Positions 29,339 through 39,191 of a stretch of DNA of 64,000 nucleotides are shown here, piece by piece; the stretch's first letter is position 1; every line of letters begins with the position of its first letter. The DNA is taken from assembly GCF_020923435.1 (NCBI RefSeq), contig NZ_CP087263.1, positions 1,879,970 through 1,943,969 of the forward strand, given 5' to 3'. The notes under the pieces are model-generated. The model did not search any database. It worked only from the letters and a program-made list of their open reading frames with translations, and was not told the DNA's origin. This DNA is from Brevibacillus humidisoli. Lineage in GTDB: Bacteria; Bacillota; Bacilli; Brevibacillales; Brevibacillaceae. Made by a program: the position numbers and the translations under genes.

Positions 29339-29365
29339 TCTCCCAATCAGGATGGCGGGGTTTTT
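29325..29365 (+). terminator. Terminator at the end of the SMR gene
   Basis: CCCCGCCcCTGAT pairs with ATCAGgatGGCGGGG around a short loop and is followed by TTTTT. The SMR stop codon (29336-29338) lies in the left arm. Confidence 0.9.
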
Positions 29366-29463
29366 CTGATGCGCGAATCTGGATCATCACCACCGCTCGC
29401 GGCAGTCTCTCATCTCACAGCGTTCCCCGTTTATTTTTTTGCTCGCAAACTCTTGTCAGAGGT

Positions 29464-30828
29464 TTATTCCGTCCAATAAGGAACAACCCACTGTGGCAGG
29501 TAATTGCTGTAGTAACCGGGGCTGCCGCTGATCCCTCGAATCAATTCTCGCTCTGTTCCTTCAGCGAGTTGTTTTAGATAAATCGATCCTTTGTGGGGCG
29601 CAGCAAGCCGTAAGTAGAGAAGCTGCTTTCCATCCGGTGAGAGCAGTGGTCCGTAATCGGCCGTGTCTGCAGTCCCTTCAGTGAGGACGGTCTGCGCACC
29701 GTCCATCGACTGTTGCCATATTCGCTGTCCAGGAACGTAAAGTCCATCGGGTTCAGCCAGATCTCCCCAATGTCGTTCTTGACCGCGCACAAACAAGAAC
29801 CCCCCGTCATCACCCAGCGGGATGGGAGCCGTATCCACAAAACCAGCCTGGCTGAGGTTTATCAGCTCACCCTTGTGTGTATCAAACAGCCGCAAATGCT
29901 TGTTGATCGTCGCTTCCCTGCCTCCCCCTCCGATAAAAGCCAGTTGACTGCTGTCAGCGGACCAGGCAAACCACTCTGGATAGGCCAGCCCATCCCCGAG
30001 CGACGTCGTTTCTCCCGTCGCCAGGTGCAGCAAGCGGATTTCAACGCCATCGGCGGTAATCGATGCTGAATTAGGCAGGGCAAAAAACGCCATGTATTCG
30101 CCGTTTGGGGACCAGGTCAGACCCGCCGCCTGTCGTACGTAGATGTCATCCATGTTAACCGGAGATGCGTCGGTGTACAGGTCACGCAGTTTGCCATCCA
30201 GTGACAGCAGGCCAATCTGCAATGGCTTCTCTTCTGTCCGCGGCTGCGAGATGGCGATTTGCTTGCCATCCGGCGCCCACGCCATCTCCACCACTTTATC
30301 CCCGGCAGGAAGCAGAACTTCATACTGGAGACTGCCGTCATCGGCTACGGTCACCATCTTTGCTGACTCCTCAGTGTGCTCACCATCTGCTGCAGATTGA
30401 TAGATGATGCGGTTATCCACCGGTGACCAAGCTGGCCTGCTGTTGACGGACTGTGGATCAACCTCGACAAGCTGTGAACCATCCGAGTTGACGAGATGCA
30501 AATATTTGCGGTGTTCTGGACCACTCTGCGGTTCAAACAGGAAGGCAAACCACTGCCCATCCAAAGACCACCCGATCATCTCATCAACACCCTGCGGTGT
30601 CACCGGCACAGGCTGCGCTGACGCATCACGGGCATCCATCATCCATAAACGCTCATCACTGACTAAAGCAAGTTTAGCAGGAAGAGTTGCCGACGATCCT
30701 CTTTGCACGGCTATTGACTGCATCGTTGGTTCTGTTATTACCTGCGGTTCAGCCACAACAGGGACTTGGTTTACTTGACTGACTAAGACCGACACTAACG
30801 CTCCACACTTGAGCAGGGAAATCAACAT
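29464..30828 (-). CDS. Secreted TolB-like beta-propeller protein
   Basis: The 454-aa product has an N-terminal hydrophobic segment (about residues 4-20) suggesting export or membrane anchoring. Repeated WSLDGQWFAF, WSPVDNRIIY, WAPDGKQIAI, WSPNGEYMAFF, WSADSSQLAFI and LSPDGKQLLYL blocks are the TolB/WD40-like propeller blades. The partner or ligand is unknown. GAGGAGAG precedes ATG 30828. The next upstream gene on this strand encodes the YedZ-like protein 74 nt away, so the two may be co-transcribed. Confidence 0.82.
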   Translation of the reverse strand: MLISLLKCGALVSVLVSQVNQVPVVAEPQVITEPTMQSIAVQRGSSATLPAKLALVSDERLWMMDARDASAQPVPVTPQGVDEMIGWSLDGQWFAFLFEPQSGPEHRKYLHLVNSDGSQLVEVDPQSVNSRPAWSPVDNRIIYQSAADGEHTEESAKMVTVADDGSLQYEVLLPAGDKVVEMAWAPDGKQIAISQPRTEEKPLQIGLLSLDGKLRDLYTDASPVNMDDIYVRQAAGLTWSPNGEYMAFFALPNSASITADGVEIRLLHLATGETTSLGDGLAYPEWFAWSADSSQLAFIGGGGREATINKHLRLFDTHKGELINLSQAGFVDTAPIPLGDDGGFLFVRGQERHWGDLAEPDGLYVPGQRIWQQSMDGAQTVLTEGTADTADYGPLLSPDGKQLLYLRLAAPHKGSIYLKQLAEGTERELIRGISGSPGYYSNYLPQWVVPYWTE

Positions 30829-30902
30829 CTAATCTCTCCTCGCTGGTTCAGATTCTCACTTACTGAGACGGCTAAACCAGGCAGGCTGTTACATCTAGAC
30901 GG

Positions 30903-31634
30903 TCACCGCTTCAGCTTGACACTTGAATACTTGCTGCGAACTACCGTCCAAATGAAAGTGATGGTTCTGACAAGGACGACAACAAACAGCAGCGGCAGCA
31001 GATCACCTGCTTCCAGCGGTTCTGCTTTGATCCCTTCCACATAAATGAGTCCATGAAGCGCAACCAACAAAAAGATGATGGGATTGCTCACGTGCAGCCG
31101 TCTCCAAGCAGTTCCCCCAAGCAGCCGTACTGCCCGATCGGACGAGGTGAGCCACATCGCCAGCAAACAGCAGAAGGCGATCAGACCAAGATAGTTGGCG
31201 ATCCCCATCATGCTGATTTTGATTGACCATCCACCTCGGTTCTGATCGAGGAAGAGATGGATCCAGCCCGTAGCCGGCTGTTGATCATCTAGGTAAAATA
31301 GAAATCGCGCACCATTCTCAAACGAAACCAGCACCAATCCAACGTGCAGAAAAACCGCTGCACCGGTCCAGATACCGATATCCCGCCGCAGATAGAGCAA
31401 AGAGGCAGTCCACCTTGTGGGCAGCCATTGTTTCAGCGGACCGATCAACAGCGTAATCCCGATGCCGATAAAAGCAATGTACCCCAGGATCATGCTCCAT
31501 GCTTCCCTTGACTGGAAGTGGGCAAAATCGGGCCAAAGCTGGCGTGAGAAGATAAGTACGGCGACCGCGATGATGATGTTGGCTGCCATCCTCTTCATAC
31601 GAGTCTGGTTGGAGCTTTCTGCCTGCTGATTCAC
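30903..31634 (-). CDS. YedZ/ferric-reductase-like haem membrane protein
   Basis: The 243-aa protein has six or so membrane helices and the DIGIWTGAAVFLHVGLVL and RLHVSNPIIFLLVALHGL helices, whose His residues fit the haem ligands of the ferric-reductase-like/MsrQ (YedZ) domain. Such proteins pass electrons from quinones or flavins across the membrane. No MsrP-like molybdoenzyme is adjacent. GTG 31634 is chosen for the GGAGG 10 nt upstream; the frame is open to 31688. Confidence 0.75.
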   Translation of the reverse strand: MNQQAESSNQTRMKRMAANIIIAVAVLIFSRQLWPDFAHFQSREAWSMILGYIAFIGIGITLLIGPLKQWLPTRWTASLLYLRRDIGIWTGAAVFLHVGLVLVSFENGARFLFYLDDQQPATGWIHLFLDQNRGGWSIKISMMGIANYLGLIAFCCLLAMWLTSSDRAVRLLGGTAWRRLHVSNPIIFLLVALHGLIYVEGIKAEPLEAGDLLPLLFVVVLVRTITFIWTVVRSKYSSVKLKR

Positions 31635-31705
31635 TGTTATCATTCCTCCCTGGAGTTGTATCCGCTTGTATGTGTTGGATGCAGCCACCCAGGGTTTTGT
31701 TACAT

Positions 31706-31735
31706 AAAAAAGACCCGAAGCTTATGCTCCGGGTC
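31706..31735 (-). terminator. Terminator of the phosphodiester glycosidase operon
   Basis: On the minus strand GACCCGGAGC pairs with GCTTCGGGTC (one G-T) around ATAA, followed by six T residues (31706-31711). Confidence 0.9.
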
Positions 31736-31797
31736 AAATCCCCATCAGCAAGGACCGGGACAGATCCTTCGTATCCGTCGATCCAGTGATAGGAGCG

Positions 31798-32865
31798 TCA
31801 AGGCAAAACTACGATATTGCTGGTCACAGGACGTTCACGACCATCCGACGGGCGATTGAGAATTTTCCCTTTGTAGTAGAATGCACTTGAACCACCGCCA
31901 TCCAGGTTGTAAGCATCGCGCACTTTGAACTCCAGCAGCTTGGACTGAGCCTCTTCCAAGGTGACGCCGTTGCTCCACCCTTTTCGCCTTCCGTCGATCA
32001 CGATAAACAACAGATCGCCGTTGGTAAAGTGACCAATCATCGTCCGGGGCTGTCGTGTGTTAGCCCAGTCACGCGGGATCGGCATTCGTTTACCGTCTTG
32101 CAGCAATGTAGGAAGGAAGCTGGCCCCCTGCAGAACATCCATCTGCTCCAATTGTTCTCTCGACGTCACTTTCCCGCCGACCAATCTCCCATTCTTGTTA
32201 AATCCGACAAAGGAAAGGTTGGTGTTGGTGGAGAAGGCAGCAATTTTTCCGTCAACCACTGTGGTACCCAGTACCGCCAACTTGCCATCCGTTTGATAGA
32301 AACCACCTGCATTGACCGCAAGCACGGCACCTTTTCGTTTGGCGGCGTGGCTGGTTGTTTCTCCGTTGCTGACCACTTTATCGTTGGCCAGAACCACTTT
32401 TAATGCGTTTGGGTTGTGCAGTCTTACTTTGGCCATGTAGCCTCGGTACCCTGCCTCTGTCAGCGAGTACACTTTCACCGTGGCATTCTCACCGAACGTC
32501 TGGCCGATCGGATCCCCCAACATACTGGACAAGATCTGATCCAGAACATCTTCTGATTTGGCCACCTGAGAATGGCTGGCTGCGACCAATTGCTCTATCT
32601 TTTTGTGATGCGTCTCATAATACTCCTTCTCTTCTTCGGCTGCTTCTTTCAAATCCTGAATCGCGTCGATCGCATCAGCAGTTATGTCCTTGGTCTCATC
32701 TACGGCACTGCTGACCTCCGTCAAACGTGTTTTTGTCTCATCCAGCGGCAGCTGCAGTCGTTCCGCTTGTAAAGTCTGGACCGGATTTGCGAGAGCGAAG
32801 GCGAGATAGAAACCGACAACGGGAGCAAGCAGAAAAGCGAGGAAGCCATGAGCCTTACCAGGCAC
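31798..32865 (-). CDS. Phosphodiester glycosidase family protein, membrane-anchored
   Basis: The 355-aa product has an N-terminal membrane helix (about residues 6-26), a long helical coiled-coil region (about 35-105) and a C-terminal NAGPA-type phosphodiester glycosidase domain with VLAVNAGGFYQ and the catalytic-site NLDGGGSSAFYYKG. The family removes N-acetylglucosamine-type caps from phosphodiesters or acts in exopolysaccharide turnover; the bacterial substrate is open. GGAGG lies 9 nt before GTG 32865; an ATG at 32874 directly abuts the GGAGG. The gene overlaps the coiled-coil gene upstream. Confidence 0.82.
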   Translation of the reverse strand: MPGKAHGFLAFLLAPVVGFYLAFALANPVQTLQAERLQLPLDETKTRLTEVSSAVDETKDITADAIDAIQDLKEAAEEEKEYYETHHKKIEQLVAASHSQVAKSEDVLDQILSSMLGDPIGQTFGENATVKVYSLTEAGYRGYMAKVRLHNPNALKVVLANDKVVSNGETTSHAAKRKGAVLAVNAGGFYQTDGKLAVLGTTVVDGKIAAFSTNTNLSFVGFNKNGRLVGGKVTSREQLEQMDVLQGASFLPTLLQDGKRMPIPRDWANTRQPRTMIGHFTNGDLLFIVIDGRRKGWSNGVTLEEAQSKLLEFKVRDAYNLDGGGSSAFYYKGKILNRPSDGRERPVTSNIVVLP

Positions 32866-33316
32866 GAGCTGCATCCTCCAGTTTCTTGAGTGAGCTTTTC
32901 AACTCGTCCAACTGCTTCGTCAACTCTTCGATCCGCTTTTCCAAAGCCTGCTTCGTCTCGTCGGTCCCGTTGAGGGTCTCTCCCGTCAATTCCAAATCTT
33001 CTTTTATATAATTCAACTCATCTTTCAATTCCGACATGTCATCCCGTACTTTTTCAACTTCTTCCTGCATCGTCTCTACTTGTTCGGTATTCGTCGCTTC
33101 CGCTTGCGTCAACCGCTGGTCAATATAAGCCCGTGTCTGATCAATATACCAGTCGGCCAGCAGATAGCCGCCGACAGCGAGGCAGAGCCAGAGCACGACC
33201 GAGATGACCAAAACGATATTCTTATTTTGCTTCCGTTTGCGCTGTTTTGGTTCCAGTCTTGTCCCACTCGTATCCGAGATCTCTGCCTGCAGATGGGCAG
33301 TTGTTTGTCTGTTCAT
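32855..33316 (-). CDS. Membrane-anchored coiled-coil protein
   Basis: The 153-aa protein has a basic cytoplasmic segment (residues about 20-32), one membrane helix (about 34-56) and an acidic/lysine coiled coil with heptad-like Leu/Ile/Val to the end. The 3' end overlaps the phosphodiester glycosidase start by 11 bp, so the two are translationally coupled. Both have a single helix followed by a long coiled coil, suggesting a hetero-oligomer at the membrane. AGGAGG lies 9 nt before ATG 33316. Confidence 0.7.
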   Translation of the reverse strand: MNRQTTAHLQAEISDTSGTRLEPKQRKRKQNKNIVLVISVVLWLCLAVGGYLLADWYIDQTRAYIDQRLTQAEATNTEQVETMQEEVEKVRDDMSELKDELNYIKEDLELTGETLNGTDETKQALEKRIEELTKQLDELKSSLKKLEDAARAW

Positions 33317-33428
33317 GGATTGAAGCCTCCTGCTACTAGTTGATCTTCTCTATTATATCATTCTATCAGTTGAAAACAGCCGGGGAAAAATAACCTGAAC
33401 AACTCATACCCATGCCAACAGGTTTGAC

Positions 33429-33462
33429 TGCTCGTTCACATAGACGTGTAGAACAACGAGCA
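33429..33462. repeat. 8-bp inverted repeat upstream of the coiled-coil operon
   Basis: TGCTCGTT (33429-33436) and AACGAGCA (33455-33462) are perfect complements. They lie between the kapB-like terminator and the coiled-coil gene, so they may be an operator or part of the kapB 3' end. No other signal is clear in 33317-33550. Confidence 0.35.
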
Positions 33463-33551
33463 TGTTTCATTCTTTTGGAGCATGTTATAGCTGAATGTTC
33501 TTCCGGTTTTGGCACCTGCACAAATCAGCGCTGGGGTTGCCCGCCGCAGAA

Positions 33552-33580
33552 AGAGAGCCAGACGGTATGGCCGTCTGGCT
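33552..33580 (-). terminator. Terminator of the kapB-like gene
   Basis: AGCCAGACGG and CCGTCTGGCT form a perfect 10-bp stem with a 5-nt loop (33556-33580), 5 nt past the kapB stop codon. The minus-strand tail, CTCTTTCT, is only moderately T-rich. Confidence 0.65.
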
Positions 33581-33585
33581 ATCGG

Positions 33586-33978
33586 CTATGATTGGGGAAA
33601 GTACTCTGCCTCCAGTTTACGAAGCTCTTCCAAAGCGCGGTCTGCCCAGGCTCCCGGCCGCTTGCTCAGTTCTTCTTTTTCTGTCTGCAAGGCTAGCCGG
33701 AGTGATTCCCGATAGTCGGGAACTGTCCCGTCATACGGCTGAAGCATCCTAAGCGGCACTATCACTTTTTCTTGATAGGCCAATGCTTTTCGCTGGTGAA
33801 ACAACATCACCTCCGCCTGGTACGGATGATGCAAGTCTCCTTGCAGCGGGTGTTTTCGAACGGCCAACACCTTTACAGTCGCTTTCTCCGGATACAATTC
33901 TATGATCTGAGCCATGTATTCCCCCGACTTGTAGGAGGCGATGACATACTCGCCTACACGTGGCGCAAACTCCTGCAT
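33586..33978 (-). CDS. kapB: KapB-like kinase-associated protein
   Basis: The 130-aa product matches the KapB family: GEYVIASYKSGEYMAQIIE, VKVLAVRKHPLQGDLHHP and LFHQRKALAYQEK are characteristic. In B. subtilis KapB is linked with the sporulation sensor kinase KinB. Here no kinB gene is adjacent, and the product lacks a lipobox or signal peptide, so it is probably cytoplasmic. A strong AGGAGGG precedes ATG 33978. Confidence 0.8.
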   Translation of the reverse strand: MQEFAPRVGEYVIASYKSGEYMAQIIELYPEKATVKVLAVRKHPLQGDLHHPYQAEVMLFHQRKALAYQEKVIVPLRMLQPYDGTVPDYRESLRLALQTEKEELSKRPGAWADRALEELRKLEAEYFPQS

Positions 33979-34026
33979 GCTTCCTTCCCTCCTTTTCCCT
34001 GATCTAATCTCTCCTGCCCAACACTT

Positions 34027-34200
34027 CTATAGCAAGTTTGTACCGATCAGACGATCGGCAAACGCTACTGGTACCTCGTCAGGCAAAGTCATCTGAACAT
34101 ACATAAATATGGCAATCGAAACAAGCGAGGCGACGACAAACAAGCTAAACACGATAAAGATCAGCCTCGCATGTCGTCTCTGACGCTCCTCTTCGTTCAT
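34027..34200 (-). CDS. Small single-pass membrane protein, 57 aa
   Basis: The short product has a charged N-terminus (NEEERQRRHAR), one hydrophobic helix (about residues 14-36) and a C-terminal tail with acidic and aromatic residues. It starts at ATG 34200 behind AGAGGGG and lies between the epimerase and kapB-like genes on the same strand. No family is recognised. Its conserved-looking placement suggests a real gene, perhaps cotranscribed with the epimerase gene. Confidence 0.5.
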   Translation of the reverse strand: MNEEERQRRHARLIFIVFSLFVVASLVSIAIFMYVQMTLPDEVPVAFADRLIGTNLL

Positions 34201-34261
34201 CCTTATCCCCTCTTTTCTTGAGTCCGATCCTCGAACCTGATAAAAAAACGCCGTTATCTGT

Positions 34262-35353
34262 TTAAGCCTCAACCGATTCAAGCACCTGTTTGATACCCAA
34301 GCCTGGGACTTCAGGCAGTTTGATCAATCTGCCCTCGTAGCTGACTCCTCCCTGAACCGGATCGTTTTTCAGCAACAACGGTGCGTCAAAGTCAAAACGG
34401 TTGATGTTCTTCTTGCTGGCTGCAAAATGGGCGGCTGCCGTAATACCCAGCCGAGATTCGATCATGCTGCCCACCATGCAGAAAATCCCGTTTTCTTCGG
34501 CAATACTGTTGATTACCTGTGCTTTATAGATCCCTCCGGCTTTCATCAGTTTGATGTTGATCAGGTCGGCTGCCCTCCTGCTCACCACTTCCAAGGCCTG
34601 TGCCGGAGAAAAAACGCTTTCGTCAGCCATGATCGGAGTGTAGACCGCATCGGTCACCATCTTTAATCCTGTGATGTCATGGGCCTTTACCGGCTGTTCC
34701 ACCAGTTCAATCTCCAATCCCATGTCTTCCATCTTGCGAATCGAGCGAATGGCCTCTTTTGCCTGCCATCCCTGATTGGCATCCAGTCTGATCTTGACAT
34801 CGTAGCCTACGCGATTGCGTATCTCTTGAATCCGATCAATATCACGATTGATATCATCTTTACCGACTTTTATTTTCAATATGCGGAACCCTTCCCGTAC
34901 ATAGCCAACCGCGTCCTCTCCCATCTCCTGGGGCGAATTGACGCTGACCGTATAGTCTGTTTCGATCTCGCTGCGATACCCACCCAGCAGCTGGTACAAA
35001 GGGAGTCCGGCGTGCTGGGCCAGCAGATCGTAAATGGCCATGTCGACAGCGGCCTTGGCACTGCTGTTCCCTACGATTGACTGATGCAGCAAATGGAACA
35101 CTTCTTCATAATTCAACAGATTTTTGCCAATCAACTGCGGCTTGATCGTATGGCTGATGGCTGATTCGATACTACCCAGGCTGTCGCCTGTGATGACCAC
35201 TGTGGCAGGTGCTTCACCCCATCCGGCAAGACCATTGTCACAGCTTACTTTGACGATGATCGACTCAGCCACTTCCACGGTACGCAATGCCGTCTTAAAT
35301 GGCTTTTTCAGGGGCACTGCTTGCCTCCTTACTGCAATGTCGGTAATCTTCAT
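34262..35353 (-). CDS. Dipeptide epimerase (L-Ala-D/L-Glu epimerase type)
   Basis: The 363-aa enolase-superfamily enzyme matches the YkfB/YcjG group, which racemises the Glu of L-Ala-D-Glu during murein peptide recycling. The catalytic KIKVGK lysine pair is near residue 160, metal ligands are in RLDANQGW, VEQPV and MADESVF, and the second lysine is in INIKLMKAGG. AAGGAGGC lies 7 nt before ATG 35353; a frame start at 35371 is less well placed. Confidence 0.9.
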   Translation of the reverse strand: MKITDIAVRRQAVPLKKPFKTALRTVEVAESIIVKVSCDNGLAGWGEAPATVVITGDSLGSIESAISHTIKPQLIGKNLLNYEEVFHLLHQSIVGNSSAKAAVDMAIYDLLAQHAGLPLYQLLGGYRSEIETDYTVSVNSPQEMGEDAVGYVREGFRILKIKVGKDDINRDIDRIQEIRNRVGYDVKIRLDANQGWQAKEAIRSIRKMEDMGLEIELVEQPVKAHDITGLKMVTDAVYTPIMADESVFSPAQALEVVSRRAADLINIKLMKAGGIYKAQVINSIAEENGIFCMVGSMIESRLGITAAAHFAASKKNINRFDFDAPLLLKNDPVQGGVSYEGRLIKLPEVPGLGIKQVLESVEA

Positions 35354-35465
35354 ATGTACTGCCTCCTTCATGCTTGGCCAAAAATCATATGTCTTTCGCG
35401 CTCTTTTTCAACAATCGGAGCAATCCGACGATTGGGTGAAAACGAAGCTTAGGGGCAGGCTAGGA

Positions 35466-36618
<1,153 letters not shown>

Positions 36619-36702
36619 TTAGTAGCATTGTTTCCATCCAGCGAATTCTTATCAGCCCATCAGGATGCGCTGTATAATGATCGCGAAGGGATATTTCTCT
36701 AC

Positions 36703-36731
36703 ATTGTATCCCTCTTCCATCAAAACGTCCA
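36703..36731 (-). promoter_or_regulatory. Probable mnmA promoter
   Basis: Reading leftward, TGGACG (36726-36731), a 17-bp spacer and TACAAT (36703-36708) form a sigma-A-like promoter, about 110 bp before the mnmA start. Short frames crossing 36592-36810 are probably not genes. Confidence 0.4.
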
Positions 36732-36811
36732 GTTGCACGGAGACCCACTCTGAACCAAAAGGAGTGTTCCTGCATTTCCTCTGGGTGAGAAGAAGCTCAG
36801 TATGGACGAAG

Positions 36812-36839
36812 AAAAACCTATCCGAGCCGGGATAGGTTT
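36812..36839 (-). terminator. Terminator of the GGDEF gene
   Basis: AACCTATCC and GGATAGGTT pair around a short loop, ending in a TTTTTC run on the minus strand, just downstream of the cyclase stop codon. Confidence 0.75.
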
Positions 36840-36847
36840 GTGTCCTT

Positions 36848-37810
36848 CTATTCAGATCCATTGAGGAGCAGATGACCTCCGGTTCTCCCCCCAGCATGGA
36901 TCGTACTGGGGCAGAACAGTGTGTACTGGTTCCTCCCTTGCGACTTGGCCTGGTAAAGGGCGATATCTGCGTGTCTCATCAACAACTCACCGGTACTGCC
37001 ATGCTCCGGGTAAAGAGCGACTCCGATGCTTACCGATGCGGTAAACGTATGCTGTCGGATCTTCCACGGCCGACGGACGGAGTCCAAGATGCGCTGCGTG
37101 AGCACGATCGCTTCGCCTTGATTCGCAACCGCGGGAAGCAGGATCATAAACTCGTCGCCGCCCATTCGCGCGATAGTATCGGAAGATCGCACGCAGCATT
37201 GCAACCGGTTGGCAAACTCCTGCAGAAACTGGTCGCCAATCTCATGCCCCATCGAATCGTTTATCTCTTTAAATAAATCGCAATCAAGATAAAGAATAGC
37301 CAATGGCAGTCCGGTCTTGACGGTCTGTGTCATAACCTGAGACAAACGCTCCTCGAACAACCGTCGATTGGGTAATCCCGTGAGCGTATCGTGATAGGCC
37401 ATAAACTGCAGTTTCTCCTCCAAGCGTTTGCGCTCGGTGACGTCTCTGGTAAGGGATAACACGTGAGTACATACGCCATCGGAATTGATGATCGGGGTAA
37501 GAACCGACTCACCACAGATCTCGTCGATCGACACAAACGATACCGGCTTCCCCACTTCCACTGCTTCTTGATACTTGCTAATCAGCAGTTCCGCCTTTTT
37601 GGGATCATCAGCGTACACTTCGTCAATTCGTTTTCCATAGGCACTTTCCGAAATCCTGGCGACTTTCATCGCCTCCCGGTTGATGAACACGTAACGGAAC
37701 TGGCGAAACCCCGCTACTTCCATCAAAAATACCATGTCTGCCGCATGATCAAAAAACCAACTGAGAACGTCTGTGTGTCGCTCGATTAGTTCGGTCACAT
37801 CTTTACGCAT
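36848..37810 (-). CDS. Diguanylate cyclase with PAS domain
   Basis: The 320-aa soluble protein has an N-terminal PAS-like domain (residues about 12-125), a short coiled linker (DVTERKRLEEKLQFMAYHD) and a C-terminal GGDEF domain that makes cyclic-di-GMP. The active-site loop is RMGGDEFMIL near residue 220. RSSD precedes it by five residues, a complete inhibitory I-site, so product feedback is expected. No EAL domain or membrane helix is present. AGGAG lies 9 nt before ATG 37810. Confidence 0.92.
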   Translation of the reverse strand: MRKDVTELIERHTDVLSWFFDHAADMVFLMEVAGFRQFRYVFINREAMKVARISESAYGKRIDEVYADDPKKAELLISKYQEAVEVGKPVSFVSIDEICGESVLTPIINSDGVCTHVLSLTRDVTERKRLEEKLQFMAYHDTLTGLPNRRLFEERLSQVMTQTVKTGLPLAILYLDCDLFKEINDSMGHEIGDQFLQEFANRLQCCVRSSDTIARMGGDEFMILLPAVANQGEAIVLTQRILDSVRRPWKIRQHTFTASVSIGVALYPEHGSTGELLMRHADIALYQAKSQGRNQYTLFCPSTIHAGGRTGGHLLLNGSE

Positions 37811-37870
37811 TCCATTTGGCTCCTTACCTGAAATCCCTTCGTCCCAGATGTCGGCCTACTATTCTGTCTA

Positions 37871-37892
37871 TACTACTATATCATTAGTAGTA
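37871..37892. repeat. 8-bp inverted repeat in the cyclase promoter region
   Basis: TACTACTA (37871-37878) and TAGTAGTA (37885-37892) are perfect complements with a 6-nt centre. The dyad overlaps the AT-rich region where the -10 box of the leftward cyclase gene should lie (about 60-80 bp before its start), so it may be an operator. Confidence 0.45.
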
Positions 37893-37909
37893 GAGCGACA
37901 AACAAGAGG

Positions 37910-39073
37910 CTAATATTGTCGAAATTTGGCCATTTGTTTAGCAGGCCGCTGCTTCGTCTGCAGTTCAGCCCCAGACCAGACCCACTGTCCGTCAGGAGTC
38001 TGTTGAGATGTGAGAAAAAGGGCGAACTGCAGCGGTCTTTGCACGGCTAACTTGTACAAGTCGGGTTGCCCCATCTCCCGGAAGATATCCCGCCCTGGCT
38101 TGGGATTGATTTCAATCAGCCAGACACGACCGATGACGTCGATTCCAATATCCAGCCCCAGTTCCATCATACGTCCAAAATGTCCCTCGACTGTGCTTGC
38201 CGTCTGATGCGCCAGTTGATGACATTCTCGGATAATCTCATCCGCCTTTTCTTCACCAAAATGGGATGCTAGAAATGGTTTGGCTTCGACTGCTTTTCCA
38301 CCACCATGCAGATTAGCTGTCGCGCTGTTTTCCGGACCGACGCGAACCCCCATTCCCGTGACCTTCCATTCGCCGCTGCCATCCTTTTGGATCAGGAGGC
38401 GAATGTCGACAGAGCGGTCGCGCAGCAGGCCCAGATCCAATCCTTGCTGCAGCAGGTACTTGTCGCGCCCAATCCAACGCTTTACACGAAGTGTCAAGGA
38501 GGATGCATCACGGGCGACAGCAGCTTTCTTGTTCCGATTTTTATCCCTGCCCAGCATCCGATAGTACCCGTTTTGCTGGTCGATTCGCAGAATGCCGCGC
38601 CCACCAGTCCCGTTGATTGGCTTGAGATAAATCACCTGATGACGTCGCAGCATCTCCAACAGCTTACGTTGTTGACTGGTATAGAGATACGTCTCCGGAA
38701 GCCACTTCCGCATGTTTTCGTCGTTGTACAATACTTCATGTGCTCGCCACTTGTTGGCAAAGCGACTGTTGGCATACAGAAAGTGCGGTTGTTTGCGAAA
38801 AGCGACGTACTCTTTAAAAATCGGCTTTTGCGTATACCAGTAACGGTCAATTACTACGTCAGGCCAGCGAAACCATCTGCTGGCCCATTTGTCCTCTGAC
38901 GACAAGAAAATCCCTTTTACTTTCTTGCTTTTTACGTTCACATCACCAGGGGAAAACAAAAAGACGGCAGCTCCCAACCTCCGTCCGGCACGTAACAGTT
39001 GTCGGAAGTACTCTGGCTCCTTAAACGTAGTCCCTTCCCGCCAAGTCAAGATGCCGATAGTGGGCTTATACAT
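37910..39073 (-). CDS. YheC/YheD-family ATP-grasp protein
   Basis: The 387-aa product starts with the typical PTIGILTWREGTTFKEPEYF and carries an ATP-grasp domain with KPINGTGGRGILRI and the catalytic IEINPKPGRD near residue 345. In Bacillus, YheC/YheD are spore-coat-associated proteins made in the mother cell; their substrates are unknown. Length is slightly larger than usual. AAAGGGG precedes ATG 39073. Confidence 0.85.
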   Translation of the reverse strand: MYKPTIGILTWREGTTFKEPEYFRQLLRAGRRLGAAVFLFSPGDVNVKSKKVKGIFLSSEDKWASRWFRWPDVVIDRYWYTQKPIFKEYVAFRKQPHFLYANSRFANKWRAHEVLYNDENMRKWLPETYLYTSQQRKLLEMLRRHQVIYLKPINGTGGRGILRIDQQNGYYRMLGRDKNRNKKAAVARDASSLTLRVKRWIGRDKYLLQQGLDLGLLRDRSVDIRLLIQKDGSGEWKVTGMGVRVGPENSATANLHGGGKAVEAKPFLASHFGEEKADEIIRECHQLAHQTASTVEGHFGRMMELGLDIGIDVIGRVWLIEINPKPGRDIFREMGQPDLYKLAVQRPLQFALFLTSQQTPDGQWVWSGAELQTKQRPAKQMAKFRQY

Positions 39074-39191
39074 GCCAACACCCCTTTATGTCTCGGTCTA
39101 CTCCTTGGCATTCTATTCATCCACTCCAGACAGGCGTGCACCCAAAGCTGAGCAGGCGCGTCCTCCCCTGATAAGCGCACAGGACCTGATG

